A stretch of 35,619 nucleotides of DNA from Acidobacterium sp. (GTDB lineage Bacteria; Acidobacteriota; Terriglobia; Terriglobales; Acidobacteriaceae), in contig PMSS01000409.1 in assembly GCA_003167515.1 (NCBI GenBank), positions 1 to 35,619 of the forward strand, read 5' to 3'. Below the pieces are notes generated by a model, which saw only the letters and a list, made by a program, of their open reading frames with translations, searched no databases and had not been told where the DNA came from. Each line of letters starts with the position of its first letter. The stretch's first letter is position 1. Positions 10,381 through 20,155 of this stretch are shown here, one piece after another. A program made the translations under genes and the position numbers.

Positions 10381-11160
10381 ATGAACGCAGCAATCGAATT
10401 CCGAGACGTCTGCTTTGCGACGGCCGAGGGCCGTCTGTTGCTGGACACGATTTCGCTCGCGGTGGAGGAGGGCACAACGACCGCCGTGCTGGGGCGCAGC
10501 GGTTCCGGAAAAACAACCCTGCTGCGGACAGTGAATCGCATGGTCGCGCCGACCGGCGGCGAAGTGCTGGTCGACGGAAGGAGCGTTCGCAACGCGGACC
10601 TGATTCGCCTGCGGCGCAGCGTTGGGTACGTCATCCAGGAAACGGGCCTGTTCCCGCACATGACCGCCGAACGCGATGTGGGGCTGGTGCTCGAGGCGCA
10701 GGGACGGCCCCGCGCCGAGCGCGTGCGGCGGAGTCATGAGTTGCTTGCCGCCGTCGGACTCGATCCGAAACAATTTGCGCGGCGCTATCCGTATCAACTG
10801 TCCGGCGGGCAGCGGCAGCGGGTGGGGCTGGCGCGCGCGCTGGCCGCGGAGCCCAGCGTCCTGCTGATGGACGAGCCGTTCGGCGCGCTCGATCCGCTCA
10901 CCCGCGCGGAGATGCAGGACATGCTGCGCGGGCTGCTGGCCAGCCTGGAGAAGACAGTGCTGCTGGTGACGCACGATCTGGATGAAGCGCTCTACCTTGG
11001 CGACCGAATCGTGCTGCTCAGCGAAGGCAAGCTGGTGGCGAATCTCGAGCCGCAAGAATTTTTGCGGTCGCGTGAGCCGCAGATCGAAGCCTATGTGCGG
11101 GCTTTCCATCGCGGTAAGCAAAGCGCGGCTTCAGGACCGGTTGAGGAGAAGCGTGCATGA
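10381..11160 (+). CDS. ABC transporter ATP-binding protein, OpuC/Osm (quaternary amine) type
   Basis: Walker A GRSGSGKTT, signature LSGGQRQRVGLARALA, Walker B VLLMDEPFGALDP, H-loop LLVTHDLDEAL. Confidence 0.93.
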   Translation: MNAAIEFRDVCFATAEGRLLLDTISLAVEEGTTTAVLGRSGSGKTTLLRTVNRMVAPTGGEVLVDGRSVRNADLIRLRRSVGYVIQETGLFPHMTAERDVGLVLEAQGRPRAERVRRSHELLAAVGLDPKQFARRYPYQLSGGQRQRVGLARALAAEPSVLLMDEPFGALDPLTRAEMQDMLRGLLASLEKTVLLVTHDLDEALYLGDRIVLLSEGKLVANLEPQEFLRSREPQIEAYVRAFHRGKQSAASGPVEEKRA

Positions 11161-11813
11161 GCGGCTTCCTCGCCGAGTACGGCGGCGAAATCGCCACGCT
11201 CACGGTGGAGCACCTGTGGCTAACCGGCGCGGCGATACTCTTCGCCACGGCCATCTCAGTGCCGATAGGTGTCTGGCTCACACGACGCCCGGGCTGGGCG
11301 AAGCCGGTCATCGGCGTGGCCAATGTTGTGCAGACCATTCCTTCGCTCGCGATGTTTGGATTCCTGCTGCCGCTGCCGTGGCTGGGCGAGCGCGCGGCAC
11401 GCGTAGCCATTGTGGCGCTCACGGCGTATGCGTTGTTGCCGATCCTGCGCAACACCTACGCGGGGATTCAGGGCATCGACCGCTCGCTCATTGAAGTTGC
11501 TCGGGCGCTGGGCCTGACCGATGCGCAGCGCTTCTTCAAGGTAGAACTGCCGCTGGCGGCGTCGTTTATTCTGGCGGGACTCAGAACAGCAACCGTAACG
11601 TGCGTGGGGATTGCCACCATTGCCGCTGCTGTCGGCGCGGGCGGCTTGGGCGAGCTGATCTTTCGCGGCGTCGCGTCGGTCGATAATCGCCTTGTGCTGG
11701 CCGGGGCGATCCCGGCGGCCTTGCTGGCGTTGACATGCGATGGGGCGCTGGGGCTGCTCGAACGGTGGTTTCGCGTGCCGGGACCCGTTTCAAGTCCGAG
11801 CGCGGCGCGATGA
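11157..11813 (+). CDS. ABC transporter permease, OpuCB/YehW-like
   Basis: PIGVWLTRRPGWAKPVIGVANVVQTIPSLAMFGFLLPL and LPILRNTYAGIQGIDRSLIEVARALGLTDAQRFFKVELPLA; overlaps the preceding stop (ATGA). Confidence 0.92.
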   Translation: MSGFLAEYGGEIATLTVEHLWLTGAAILFATAISVPIGVWLTRRPGWAKPVIGVANVVQTIPSLAMFGFLLPLPWLGERAARVAIVALTAYALLPILRNTYAGIQGIDRSLIEVARALGLTDAQRFFKVELPLAASFILAGLRTATVTCVGIATIAAAVGAGGLGELIFRGVASVDNRLVLAGAIPAALLALTCDGALGLLERWFRVPGPVSSPSAAR

Positions 11814-12691
11814 CAAGGGAATTCGTCACCGTCGTGGTGACTTTTTGTTTACTGCTTGCCGGATGTTCCCCGCCCCGCTCCGATCGTCCCGTCATCGGGG
11901 CGAAGAATTTCACCGAGCAGGTGGTCCTCGGCGAACTACTGGCGCAGGAGATCGAAGCAAAAACGAATCTCAGGGTCGAGCGGCGCTTTTATCTCGCCGG
12001 CAGTTACATTTGCCAGCAGGCCATGCTCGCCGGGCGCATCGATGGCTATCCGGAATACACGGGCACCGCCCTTACGGCCATCCTCAAGCAAACCGTCGAT
12101 CGCAATCCGGAGTCGGTGCTCAGAACAGTCCGGCAAATGTATCAGTCGAAGTATCGCATTACTGTGGGTCCGCCCCTGGGATTCGAGAACACCTTCGCGA
12201 TGGTGATTCGCGGCGACGACGCAAAAAAGCTGCATCTGACCATGCTCAGTCAGGCGGCACAATACACCCCGCAATGGCGCCTCGGCGTGGGCTACGAATT
12301 CGAGCAGCGGCCGGATGGCCTCCCCGGCCTGAGCGCGGCCTATGGGCTCAGGTTCAACGGGCCGCCGCGAACCATGGACCTCGGCTTGCTGTACCGCGCG
12401 CTCCAGGCGCAGCAGGTGGACATGATCGCAGCCAATTCGACGGATGGGCCGATCGAAGCCTTAGGGCTGACAGCCCTCGAGGACGACCAGCACTACTTCC
12501 CACCCTATCAGGCGGTGCCGCTGATCCGTGACGAGGCGCTCGAGCGTTGGCCGCAGATCGGCAACGCCCTCGCGGCTCTGGCGGGCGAGATCGACGCCGA
12601 CGAAATGCGCGCGATGAATGAGGCGGTCGATGGCGAGCATCGCGATCCCGCCGAGGTCGTGCGCGAATTTCGAAACAGGAAGGGATTGTGA
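11810..12691 (+). CDS. Glycine betaine/choline-type substrate-binding lipoprotein of the ABC transporter
   Basis: Lipobox LLLAGCS; IGAKNFTEQVVLGELLAQEIE and GRIDGYPEYTGTALTAILKQ are typical of the OpuAC/OsmF family. ATGA overlap with the permease stop. Confidence 0.92.
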   Translation: MTREFVTVVVTFCLLLAGCSPPRSDRPVIGAKNFTEQVVLGELLAQEIEAKTNLRVERRFYLAGSYICQQAMLAGRIDGYPEYTGTALTAILKQTVDRNPESVLRTVRQMYQSKYRITVGPPLGFENTFAMVIRGDDAKKLHLTMLSQAAQYTPQWRLGVGYEFEQRPDGLPGLSAAYGLRFNGPPRTMDLGLLYRALQAQQVDMIAANSTDGPIEALGLTALEDDQHYFPPYQAVPLIRDEALERWPQIGNALAALAGEIDADEMRAMNEAVDGEHRDPAEVVREFRNRKGL

Positions 12692-12704
12692 TGCAACCAG
12701 CGAA

Positions 12705-12729
12705 AAAGGCCGCTTCGCCAACGGCCTTT
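12705..12729. terminator. Hairpin between convergent genes (probable bidirectional terminator)
   Basis: aaaggccg-cttcgccaa-cggccttt. Confidence 0.65.
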
Positions 12730-12751
12730 CGCCGATCCGAGGACCAGCGCG

Positions 12752-14023
12752 CTACTGTCCCGCGGTTGAAGTGACGGTCTGGCTGGCATGGTTGCCATGC
12801 GGAACGGCGGCTACGCAGGTGGGTAAGCCTGACACCGAGTAAGGAGAATTCTGGACACCGGTGAGAACTCCAGTATTGGGATTGAGCTCGCCGGCGGATA
12901 CATAGCTGAACTGAGAGAGCGAGGCGTAGACGTAACGTCCGAGTGCCGGATCGACGAGGATGCAGGTGGGTCCGGGGCTGCCGGTATTGAACGAGGAAGA
13001 AGCCAGCGCGGAAGGCGCACCGTTGACCTGCGAAATCGTAAACTCGCTGATGGTAGAGGCGTTGAAGTTGCTGACGTAGAGATACTGGTCGCGTGGATCG
13101 ACTACCAGATTCACCGGGAAAGTGCCCGTCGCGATTGGCCCATTTATATTCGGCAGTAGCGCGCCGCCGCCCTCGATTTGGTACACGATGATCTGGTTCT
13201 GAACGCTGTCAGTCGTGTAGAGGAAGCGGCTGGTCTGATCGATGGCGATGCCGGTCGGCGTGGTTCCCGCAGCAAATGGACTGCCGGGAACGCTGGTGAG
13301 TACGCCCGACGCGCTGACGGAGAAGCCCGAGATAGTCCCCTGCGCTGGACAGCCGGCTGGCGTCGTCGGCGGCGTTGCAGTGCTGGGCGGAGAGGTGGTC
13401 ACGACGACAGAGTTAGTATTCGAGACGAATGCGTAGCTGCCATTGGGCGAAACGGCTACGCCCCCCGGGAAGCACTGCAGCGCGGTGTAACTCAAGCCGC
13501 CGCTGGCCACAGGCGAACCGAGCGAGCCATCGGAATTGACGGGGTAAACAACCAGCGCGCCAGGACCTGGCGTCGTGTCCGAGAATCCAGCCTGATAGTA
13601 GTCGAGGACGAAGAGCAGAGTTCCCGCATTGTTGATGGCGAGGGAGACGGGCTCAGCGCCCGGTGTTGTGTAAGCCTTGGCAAACACCAGCTGGCCGTCG
13701 GTGCCGATGGCGAACTCCGCGATGTTGTTGCTGCCGTGATTGGCAACGTACAGATACTGGCCGTTGGGTGAGGCTACCTCGGCGACGGGATTCGCGCCCT
13801 GGGAACAGACGGGCGAGCCGGCAACTGCACTGATCGCGCCCGACTGCGAATCGACGTGATATGAGTCGATCTCGCCGTTCCCGCTGCAGCCGGCGGCAGC
13901 GCTGTTCGAGGTGACAAAGAGATAATCGATGGTGTCGCTGGGGCTGCACGAGGTGATGCCGAAGCCCAGTCCCAGACACGCTGCAACGGCCAGCAAACCC
14001 TGACCGATTCTCGTCAACTTCAT
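12752..14023 (-). CDS. Beta-propeller lipoprotein (lactonase-like), paralog 1
   Basis: MKLTRIGQGLLAVAACLGLGFGITSCSPSDTIDYLFVTSN lipoprotein signal; blades such as SPNGQYLYVANHGSNNIAEFAIGTDGQL and DPRDQYLYVSNFNASTISEFTI. Confidence 0.88.
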   Translation of the reverse strand: MKLTRIGQGLLAVAACLGLGFGITSCSPSDTIDYLFVTSNSAAAGCSGNGEIDSYHVDSQSGAISAVAGSPVCSQGANPVAEVASPNGQYLYVANHGSNNIAEFAIGTDGQLVFAKAYTTPGAEPVSLAINNAGTLLFVLDYYQAGFSDTTPGPGALVVYPVNSDGSLGSPVASGGLSYTALQCFPGGVAVSPNGSYAFVSNTNSVVVTTSPPSTATPPTTPAGCPAQGTISGFSVSASGVLTSVPGSPFAAGTTPTGIAIDQTSRFLYTTDSVQNQIIVYQIEGGGALLPNINGPIATGTFPVNLVVDPRDQYLYVSNFNASTISEFTISQVNGAPSALASSSFNTGSPGPTCILVDPALGRYVYASLSQFSYVSAGELNPNTGVLTGVQNSPYSVSGLPTCVAAVPHGNHASQTVTSTAGQ

Positions 14024-14114
14024 GCTTATCCTTCGTCCCTCGCGGGAACCACGTAATATTTTAAGTTCCGGCACGCTGGCCGGAGCAACTTCGCCGCAAA
14101 CTTACGCCGGCTCG

Positions 14115-15386
14115 TTAGACCCCATTCTTATTGCCGCCTGCGTGAGTAACAGCCGCCACGCAGGTGGGCTGTCCTGACGAGACGTAGGGGGCGCCCTGAT
14201 TGGTAATCAGCGTCCCGGTCGACGGATTCAGCTCAGCGCCGCCGATCGATCCGCCGATGTAATCGGAAGTGTAAAGGAATCGCAGTGTATCCGGGTCGGC
14301 AAGAATGCAGAGCGGTCCGGACGAACCGGCATTGCTGGTGGCGATCAGAGACGGCACTCCCAAACTGAGCGAATAAATGCTGAGGGAGCCGTCTTTGTAG
14401 TTGGTCAGGTAAAGATACTTGCTGGACGCGGAATTCGTGATCACCGTGCCGCCCATCGGCATGGTGCCGGTGCCCACCGTCGAGGCCAGGGAGAGCGCGC
14501 CGCTGGACTGGATCGAAAACGTATAGAGCTGGTTGAGAAGACCGTCCGTGACGTAGATCGAGCCGTTGCCCGGATCGGCGACAATGCCCGTCGGTCCGGA
14601 GCCGGTGCCGGCCGTGAAGGGGCTGCCGGCAACCGGGGTGACGGCGGAAGAGCTGACGGAGAAAGCCGAGATGGTGCCGTAGGCCGGGCAGGAAGCCGGG
14701 AGGACGGGCACCGTTCCCGTGACCGGAGGTGAGGTCGTGACGATAACCGCTTTGGTGTTGGTCACGTAAACGAAGTTGCCGTTCGGGGTGATGGTCAGGT
14801 TCGTGGGGAAGCACTGAACGGAAAAGTAATTTGCCGCTCCCACGCTGAGCGCTGTTCCCAGCGTTCCGTCAGTATTAATCGGATAAACGATGAGCGCCCC
14901 TGGACCAGGATTAAGGTCGGTGAATGACGGTTGCCCAGGTGCCGCCGGCTCATAGTAATCCAGCACGTACAGCGCGGTCCCCGCCGAATTGATCGCAAGC
15001 GCAACCGGCTCCGTGCCCGGAGTATTGGTCGTGGTCAGCGGATAGAGCTTGCCGTCCGTCCCGATGGCGAACTGCACAATCGTGTTGTCGTCGTGATTCA
15101 CGACGTAGAGATTCTTGCCGTTGGGAGACGCGACCTCATAGACAGGATTGCGTCCGCCCGAAGGATAGGGCGAGTCGGGAATCTGGTGGAGCGCGCCGGA
15201 TTCAGAATCAACCTGGTAGACATTGATCTGGCCTGGATTCTGCAGATTGCTCGTGACGTAGAGATAGTCGACAGTGTTGCTTGCCCCGCACGACAGCATG
15301 AGCAGCGACAATCCTGCTGTAGACGCGACAGCCAGCAGCCGCCCGCCCCATTGCTTCAACTTCGTGTGCCGAAATCCTGCGCGCAT
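14115..15386 (-). CDS. Beta-propeller lipoprotein, paralog 2
   Basis: LLMLSCGASNTVDYLYVTSNLQNPGQINVYQVDSESGAL; closely parallels paralog 1 (ASPNGKNLYVVNHDDNTIVQFAIGTDGKL). ATG overlaps the TGA of the upstream paralog; track ORF extends to 15416. Confidence 0.88.
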   Translation of the reverse strand: MRAGFRHTKLKQWGGRLLAVASTAGLSLLMLSCGASNTVDYLYVTSNLQNPGQINVYQVDSESGALHQIPDSPYPSGGRNPVYEVASPNGKNLYVVNHDDNTIVQFAIGTDGKLYPLTTTNTPGTEPVALAINSAGTALYVLDYYEPAAPGQPSFTDLNPGPGALIVYPINTDGTLGTALSVGAANYFSVQCFPTNLTITPNGNFVYVTNTKAVIVTTSPPVTGTVPVLPASCPAYGTISAFSVSSSAVTPVAGSPFTAGTGSGPTGIVADPGNGSIYVTDGLLNQLYTFSIQSSGALSLASTVGTGTMPMGGTVITNSASSKYLYLTNYKDGSLSIYSLSLGVPSLIATSNAGSSGPLCILADPDTLRFLYTSDYIGGSIGGAELNPSTGTLITNQGAPYVSSGQPTCVAAVTHAGGNKNGV

Positions 15387-16720
15387 CAGTCTGTGTTGGA
15401 ACTGTAGAGGCACCATGTCGGAGTACCCACAGTGGCAAAAGAAGAACCCTTGCGCAAATCGGTGAGGATGCCGGTGCCGGGATCGATAGCGGCGCCGCTG
15501 ACAATGCTGCTGCCTGCGCCCGCCGTATAGAGATACTGGTGAGAAGGATCCTCGAAAATGCAGACGGGACCTGATCCTGTGCCGAAGGTGCTGGTATTGG
15601 CAGCGATTGTGTCGGAGAACGGGGTGAGATCGCCGCTGCTGGGATTGATGATAAACGCGGAGATGACGCTGTTGGATTGGCCGAGGGTCGTCGATTGGGT
15701 GTTCGTAATGTAGAGGAATTTCGAGGAACTGTCCGTGGCGAGAGCCGTCATCCCGGTGGCGTTGGGGGTATTGGCAGCGGCGCCACCAGAGATCGCGGAG
15801 AGCAGACCGTTTCCTCCCGCGGTAAAGGTGAAAATTGAATTCGTGCCGTTATCGAGAACATAGATATAGCTGCCGGAGGCGCTGGCTCCAATCACGCTGA
15901 TATTGGTAGCGCCGCTGATGGGCTGCGCGCCACCAGGCACCTGAATCAGCTGGCCGCTGGTGTTCGCCGAGTACGCATAAACCACCTGGGGGTTGCCGCT
16001 GGCAGGATCGCTGGCTTCAGCTGTATACAAATAGCCAGCACCGAGGTGGAAGTCGATCGCGCCGCACCCAATGGGAAAATAATCGAGCGGGTTGTTGTTG
16101 ATGTTCTGCGCCTGCGTATTCTGCACCAGGAACAGGCGCCCCGTCGACGAATCGATGCTGTAAACGCTGATATCGCCAGCTGGACGATACACGCCACTCG
16201 TCGAGTCGTAGCAGGGAGTGGCCGCGCTGATGCTGCTGGATGCGGCCGTGGTATTGGGGGTCGATCCAGGCTGGTATTGATCGAGGACGTAAAGAAGATT
16301 GCCCCCGGGTCCGAGCGCCAGCCGGATGGAGCCATAGCCCTGGCTGGGATAGGAAATCTGATAAGACAGAGATCCGTCGCCGCCAACGCTGAAGAGCGAT
16401 ATGTTGGCCCCGGTCCAGGTGATGGTCCCGTCCGCAGCCGTCGTGGGTTTGCCCTCATTCAGAACATAGACGTATCGCCCGCCGGTGAGCAGCAGCGCGC
16501 GGATCGGATTCGTTCCAACAGTGCTAAGCGGGCTTCCTGGCGCTGCTGTCAGCTGACCCGTCTCATTATTTTCCTTGTAGGACGCAATCTGGTTGTACTG
16601 AGAGCCAGTGACGAAAACGTAGGCCTCTGTGTAGTTATAATTGCAGGATTGAGTCCCAAATCCGATGACAAGGGATGCCGCCATAGCCAGAGCGATCCGG
16701 CCGAATTTACTGAACTTCAT
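15386..16720 (-). CDS. Beta-propeller lipoprotein, paralog 3 (more divergent)
   Basis: MKFSKFGRIALAMAASLVIGFGTQSCNYNYTEAYVFVTGSQYNQIASYKENNETGQL lipoprotein signal and repeated blades. Confidence 0.87.
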   Translation of the reverse strand: MKFSKFGRIALAMAASLVIGFGTQSCNYNYTEAYVFVTGSQYNQIASYKENNETGQLTAAPGSPLSTVGTNPIRALLLTGGRYVYVLNEGKPTTAADGTITWTGANISLFSVGGDGSLSYQISYPSQGYGSIRLALGPGGNLLYVLDQYQPGSTPNTTAASSSISAATPCYDSTSGVYRPAGDISVYSIDSSTGRLFLVQNTQAQNINNNPLDYFPIGCGAIDFHLGAGYLYTAEASDPASGNPQVVYAYSANTSGQLIQVPGGAQPISGATNISVIGASASGSYIYVLDNGTNSIFTFTAGGNGLLSAISGGAAANTPNATGMTALATDSSSKFLYITNTQSTTLGQSNSVISAFIINPSSGDLTPFSDTIAANTSTFGTGSGPVCIFEDPSHQYLYTAGAGSSIVSGAAIDPGTGILTDLRKGSSFATVGTPTWCLYSSNTD

Positions 16721-16883
16721 GCGCTTCCTTCACGCCGGGCGGCCCCGCAGGGCAGCCTCGACAGGCTGTAGGGATAATCCCGGTCCATTGTAAATGGAAC
16801 CGGGGTCTTGCGCTGCGATAGAGGAGATCCGAGCCGGCGGGGGGAGATGCGGCGGCCCGGAGTCCTGAAGGTTAGACGGACGA

Positions 16884-18968
16884 TTACCAAACTCGGCAGG
16901 CGTCTTCCGGCATCATGGGCTGGCCTTTGTGGCAGCCGAAGGCCTTGCCGAACTCCTCGAAATTGCGAACCACGCCATCGACCCGGAACTGACCGGGGGA
17001 ATGCGGATCGACCTTGGCGGCCATCCGCGAGTATTGCTCGCTGCGATTTTCGCACCAAACCTGCGCGAACGCGATGAAGTAGCGCTGAGCCCCGGAGTAG
17101 TTGTCGATCTTGTCTTCGATGCTCTTGCCCTGCTGCGCGAGGGTGCTCAGCAACGCCTGCCATGCGATCCGGATCCCGCCGTTATCGGCAGTATTCTCGC
17201 CCAGCGTCAGTTTGCCGTCCAGGTTCACTCCGGGGATCGGCTCGAAGCCGTGATATTCGTTGATCTCGCAGTCCAGGCGCTGGTTGAACGCCTTTTCATC
17301 CGCATCCGTCCACCACGGCTTCACGTTCCCGTGGCCGTCGTACTTGCTTCCCTCGTCGTCGAAACCATGCGTCATCTCGTGGCCAATCACCACGCCGATG
17401 GCGCCGAAGTTAACTGCCGGATCCTTGCTGACGTCGTAGAACGGCGGCTGCAGAATTCCAGCCGGAAAATTAATGTCGTTCATCGGCGGAGCGTAGTAGG
17501 CATTGACCGTCGGCGGCGTCATGCCCCATTCCTTCTCGTCCACCGGCTTGCCCACCTTGTTCAGCTCGTAGTTGAACTGAAACTCGGCCGAGTGGTCCAG
17601 GTCTTCGACGAAGTCAGTGCGCGTCACCTGGAACTTTGAATAGTCCCGCCATTTTTCCGGATAGCCGATCTTCTGCCGGAATTCGTCCAGCTTTGTCTCG
17701 GCCTGCTTTTTCGTATCGTCGGTCATCCACGGCAACGCCTGTATATCGTCGGCGAGCGCCTTCTTGAGCGCCGTCACCAACTGCTCCATATTCTGCTTCG
17801 CCTGGGGCGGAAAATTCTCCTTCACCCAGTCCTGCCCCACCGCCTCGCCCAGCGCCCGATCCGTCGCCGTCGTGCAGCGCTTCCAGCGAGCCGTCTGTTC
17901 TGCCTGCCCCTGCAGTGTCTTCTGGAAGAAGTCGAAGTTCGCATCCGCGTACGGCTTCGAAAGCCATGACGCTACTCCACCGATGGCGTGAAACTTCAGA
18001 TAGGCCTTCAGCGCATCGAGGCTCTCGTCCGCGATCACCTGGTTCTCCGCCTTGAAGAAGTCCGGCATCCCCACATTCAGATCGCTCACTTTGGGAGCAT
18101 CAACCCCTTTGAAATATGCCGCCCAGTCGAAGTTCGGCTCCAGCTGGTCAAGCTCCGCCAGTGTCTTGATGTGGTAAGTCTTGTCCGGATCGCGCAGATC
18201 CACGCGAGGCATCGCGCCCTTTGCAAGCCCCGTCTCGATCTCCAGCACCTGCCCCGCTTCCTTCTTTGCCTCGTCCTCACTCTCGCCCGTCAGCTTGAAG
18301 ACCGTGACGATGTAGTCGACATACTTCTCGCGAATCTCCTTCATGTGCGGATTGTCTTCGAGATAATAATCGCGATCCGGCAGCGTGAGCCCGCCCTGAT
18401 ACACCGCTTCAATCTGCTTCGTCGAATCCTTCTGATCCTGCTCCACGCCAAACCCAAAGAAGACGCCGGTTGGGGTCTTCGAGTCGAGATATGCATCGAC
18501 CGCACCGATTTCCTTCTTGTCCTTGATCGCGTCAATGCGCGCAAACAGAGGCAGAATCGGCTTGTCCCCCAGCTGATCCGCCAGATCGGAGTTCATGCAG
18601 GCCGCGAAGAAATCTCCATATTTGTGCTGCAGCGGTGTCGCCGGAGAATCCGCAGCCTTCTTCAGATCGACGTAGAGCAGATAACGATTGCGCTCGGAGA
18701 GCTCGTTGAATCTGCCCCAGCGCGGCTGATCTCCGGGAATGGGGTTGTTCTTGCGCCAGTTTCCGCAGGCGTACTGGTAGAAGTCAGTGCAGGGGTCAGC
18801 CGACTTGTCTATGGCGCTAAGGTCGAAGCTGTGAAGGGCCTTCGGTTCCGTGGGCGTCTGCGAGGAGGCCGTGTCCGGAGAAGCGACGTTCTGCTGAGCG
18901 AAAACGGCGATGGGGCTGAACAGAAGAACGATGGCGGCATGGCGCCAGGCGGATTGAACTACGCGCAT
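16884..18968 (-). CDS. M13 family zinc metallopeptidase (neprilysin/PepO-like), secreted
   Basis: VIGHEMTHGFDDEGSKYDGHGN (HExxH), GENTADNGGIRIA, C-terminal CRVW, N-terminal KSADPCTDFYQYACGNW; signal peptide. Confidence 0.96.
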   Translation of the reverse strand: MRVVQSAWRHAAIVLLFSPIAVFAQQNVASPDTASSQTPTEPKALHSFDLSAIDKSADPCTDFYQYACGNWRKNNPIPGDQPRWGRFNELSERNRYLLYVDLKKAADSPATPLQHKYGDFFAACMNSDLADQLGDKPILPLFARIDAIKDKKEIGAVDAYLDSKTPTGVFFGFGVEQDQKDSTKQIEAVYQGGLTLPDRDYYLEDNPHMKEIREKYVDYIVTVFKLTGESEDEAKKEAGQVLEIETGLAKGAMPRVDLRDPDKTYHIKTLAELDQLEPNFDWAAYFKGVDAPKVSDLNVGMPDFFKAENQVIADESLDALKAYLKFHAIGGVASWLSKPYADANFDFFQKTLQGQAEQTARWKRCTTATDRALGEAVGQDWVKENFPPQAKQNMEQLVTALKKALADDIQALPWMTDDTKKQAETKLDEFRQKIGYPEKWRDYSKFQVTRTDFVEDLDHSAEFQFNYELNKVGKPVDEKEWGMTPPTVNAYYAPPMNDINFPAGILQPPFYDVSKDPAVNFGAIGVVIGHEMTHGFDDEGSKYDGHGNVKPWWTDADEKAFNQRLDCEINEYHGFEPIPGVNLDGKLTLGENTADNGGIRIAWQALLSTLAQQGKSIEDKIDNYSGAQRYFIAFAQVWCENRSEQYSRMAAKVDPHSPGQFRVDGVVRNFEEFGKAFGCHKGQPMMPEDACRVW

Positions 18969-19078
18969 AGACTCCTCAGGCGGCGGGAGCCGCGTCGAAT
19001 GTGTAAAAAAACGATACCACGCCGCGAAAGATGCGGTGTAGAGGCCACCGCGCAGGCCGGTGCGGGCGCGGAGCCAGC

Positions 19079-20155
19079 TCAGAAAATCTTGACGTGGAAG
19101 GTCAGGTACTTCTTCGGATCTTTGCGGATCGCCACGATCAGATCGCTCGTATCCGTCATCACCGTGTTCGCGTTGTCGTAGAGCTTGCGATCCTTTAGCA
19201 GCGCGCCAAGGCTGCCCTGGCCGTTGTTGATCTGGGTCAGAACCGAGTCGAGCTGGTTAACGGTATCCGTGAGTTTGGTGGCGAATTTGGGATCTTTAGC
19301 GAGAATCCCCAGACTCCCCTGGCCGGCATTGATGTTCGCCGTAATCTGATTCAGGTTGTGGGTCGTGTCCTTCAGCTCGTTGTACAGCGTGTCATCCTTC
19401 AGCAACTTCCCTATCGTCCCTTTGCCCTCATCGAGCTGGGTGGTCAGGTCCTCGAGCTTGCCCACCGCGCTGTTGACGCGGTTGTAGAACGTGTCGTCGT
19501 TGATCAGCTTGCCAACGGATCCCTTGCCGTTGGTCACCGCATCGACCAGACCCTGTAATTGGTTCAGAGTAAGAACCGCCTTGTGGTAGAGCGTCGGATC
19601 GTTGATCAGCAACCCGATCGACCCCTTGCCCGAGGTCAGGTCGTCGGCCAGCGAGTTGACCTTGGCAAGGATCGTGTCCAGCTGCTGGATAGTGCCCTGG
19701 CTGGCCTGAATCACGTCCTGGATATTCGGAGTTTCGTTCGTGGGAAGCTCGGCGTTGTTCTTCGCGAGGCCGCCGTGGGCGAGCTTGCTGTCGAGGTCGA
19801 CGACCGTGTCGCCCAGGACGCCCATGGTGGTGAGGCTGGCTGTCGAGTCGTCGCGGATGCCGTCGCTGTACTTCTTGTTCACCTTCATCGTGACTTCAAT
19901 GGGAGTGAGTCGGCGGTCCATCACGGGACGTATGGAGGTGACGCTGCCGACTGTAAATCCGTCCAGGTTGACCGGTGCACCGATTTTCAGTCCGGCGGAG
20001 TTTTCGAAATAGGAGCGGAAGGTCAGGTGACCGGACCAGAAGCCGCCGGTCGAATTCGACATAAGAAAGACCAGCGCCGCCAGCGCCGAAAGCGCAACGA
20101 TCACCAGTACGCCCACTTTCAGTTGTGACCATCGCACTTCCTGTTGACCTGGCAC
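19079..20155 (-). CDS. MlaD/MCE family protein with C-terminal 34-aa tandem repeats
   Basis: One N-terminal TM helix, MCE region YFENSAGLKIGAPVNLDGFTVGSVTSI and TTMGVLGDTVVDL, then five GxGS(I/V/L)GxLxxDxxxY repeats. Confidence 0.9.
   Translation of the reverse strand: MPGQQEVRWSQLKVGVLVIVALSALAALVFLMSNSTGGFWSGHLTFRSYFENSAGLKIGAPVNLDGFTVGSVTSIRPVMDRRLTPIEVTMKVNKKYSDGIRDDSTASLTTMGVLGDTVVDLDSKLAHGGLAKNNAELPTNETPNIQDVIQASQGTIQQLDTILAKVNSLADDLTSGKGSIGLLINDPTLYHKAVLTLNQLQGLVDAVTNGKGSVGKLINDDTFYNRVNSAVGKLEDLTTQLDEGKGTIGKLLKDDTLYNELKDTTHNLNQITANINAGQGSLGILAKDPKFATKLTDTVNQLDSVLTQINNGQGSLGALLKDRKLYDNANTVMTDTSDLIVAIRKDPKKYLTFHVKIF
19121..19630 (-). repeat. Five in-frame 102-bp (34-aa) repeat units in the MCE protein
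   Basis: GKGSIGLLINDPTLY.. / GKGSVGKLINDDTFY.. / GKGTIGKLLKDDTLY.. / GQGSLGILAKDPKFA.. / GQGSLGALLKDRKLY.., period exactly 34 aa. Confidence 0.88.

Noticed and set aside
17988-19181. 397-aa plus-strand ORF
   Set aside because: Antisense shadow of the M13 peptidase gene.
19121-19630. The 102-bp period considered as a DNA-level satellite or CRISPR-like array
   Set aside because: The periodicity is at the protein level, in-frame in a coding gene with diverged codons; not an array with spacers.
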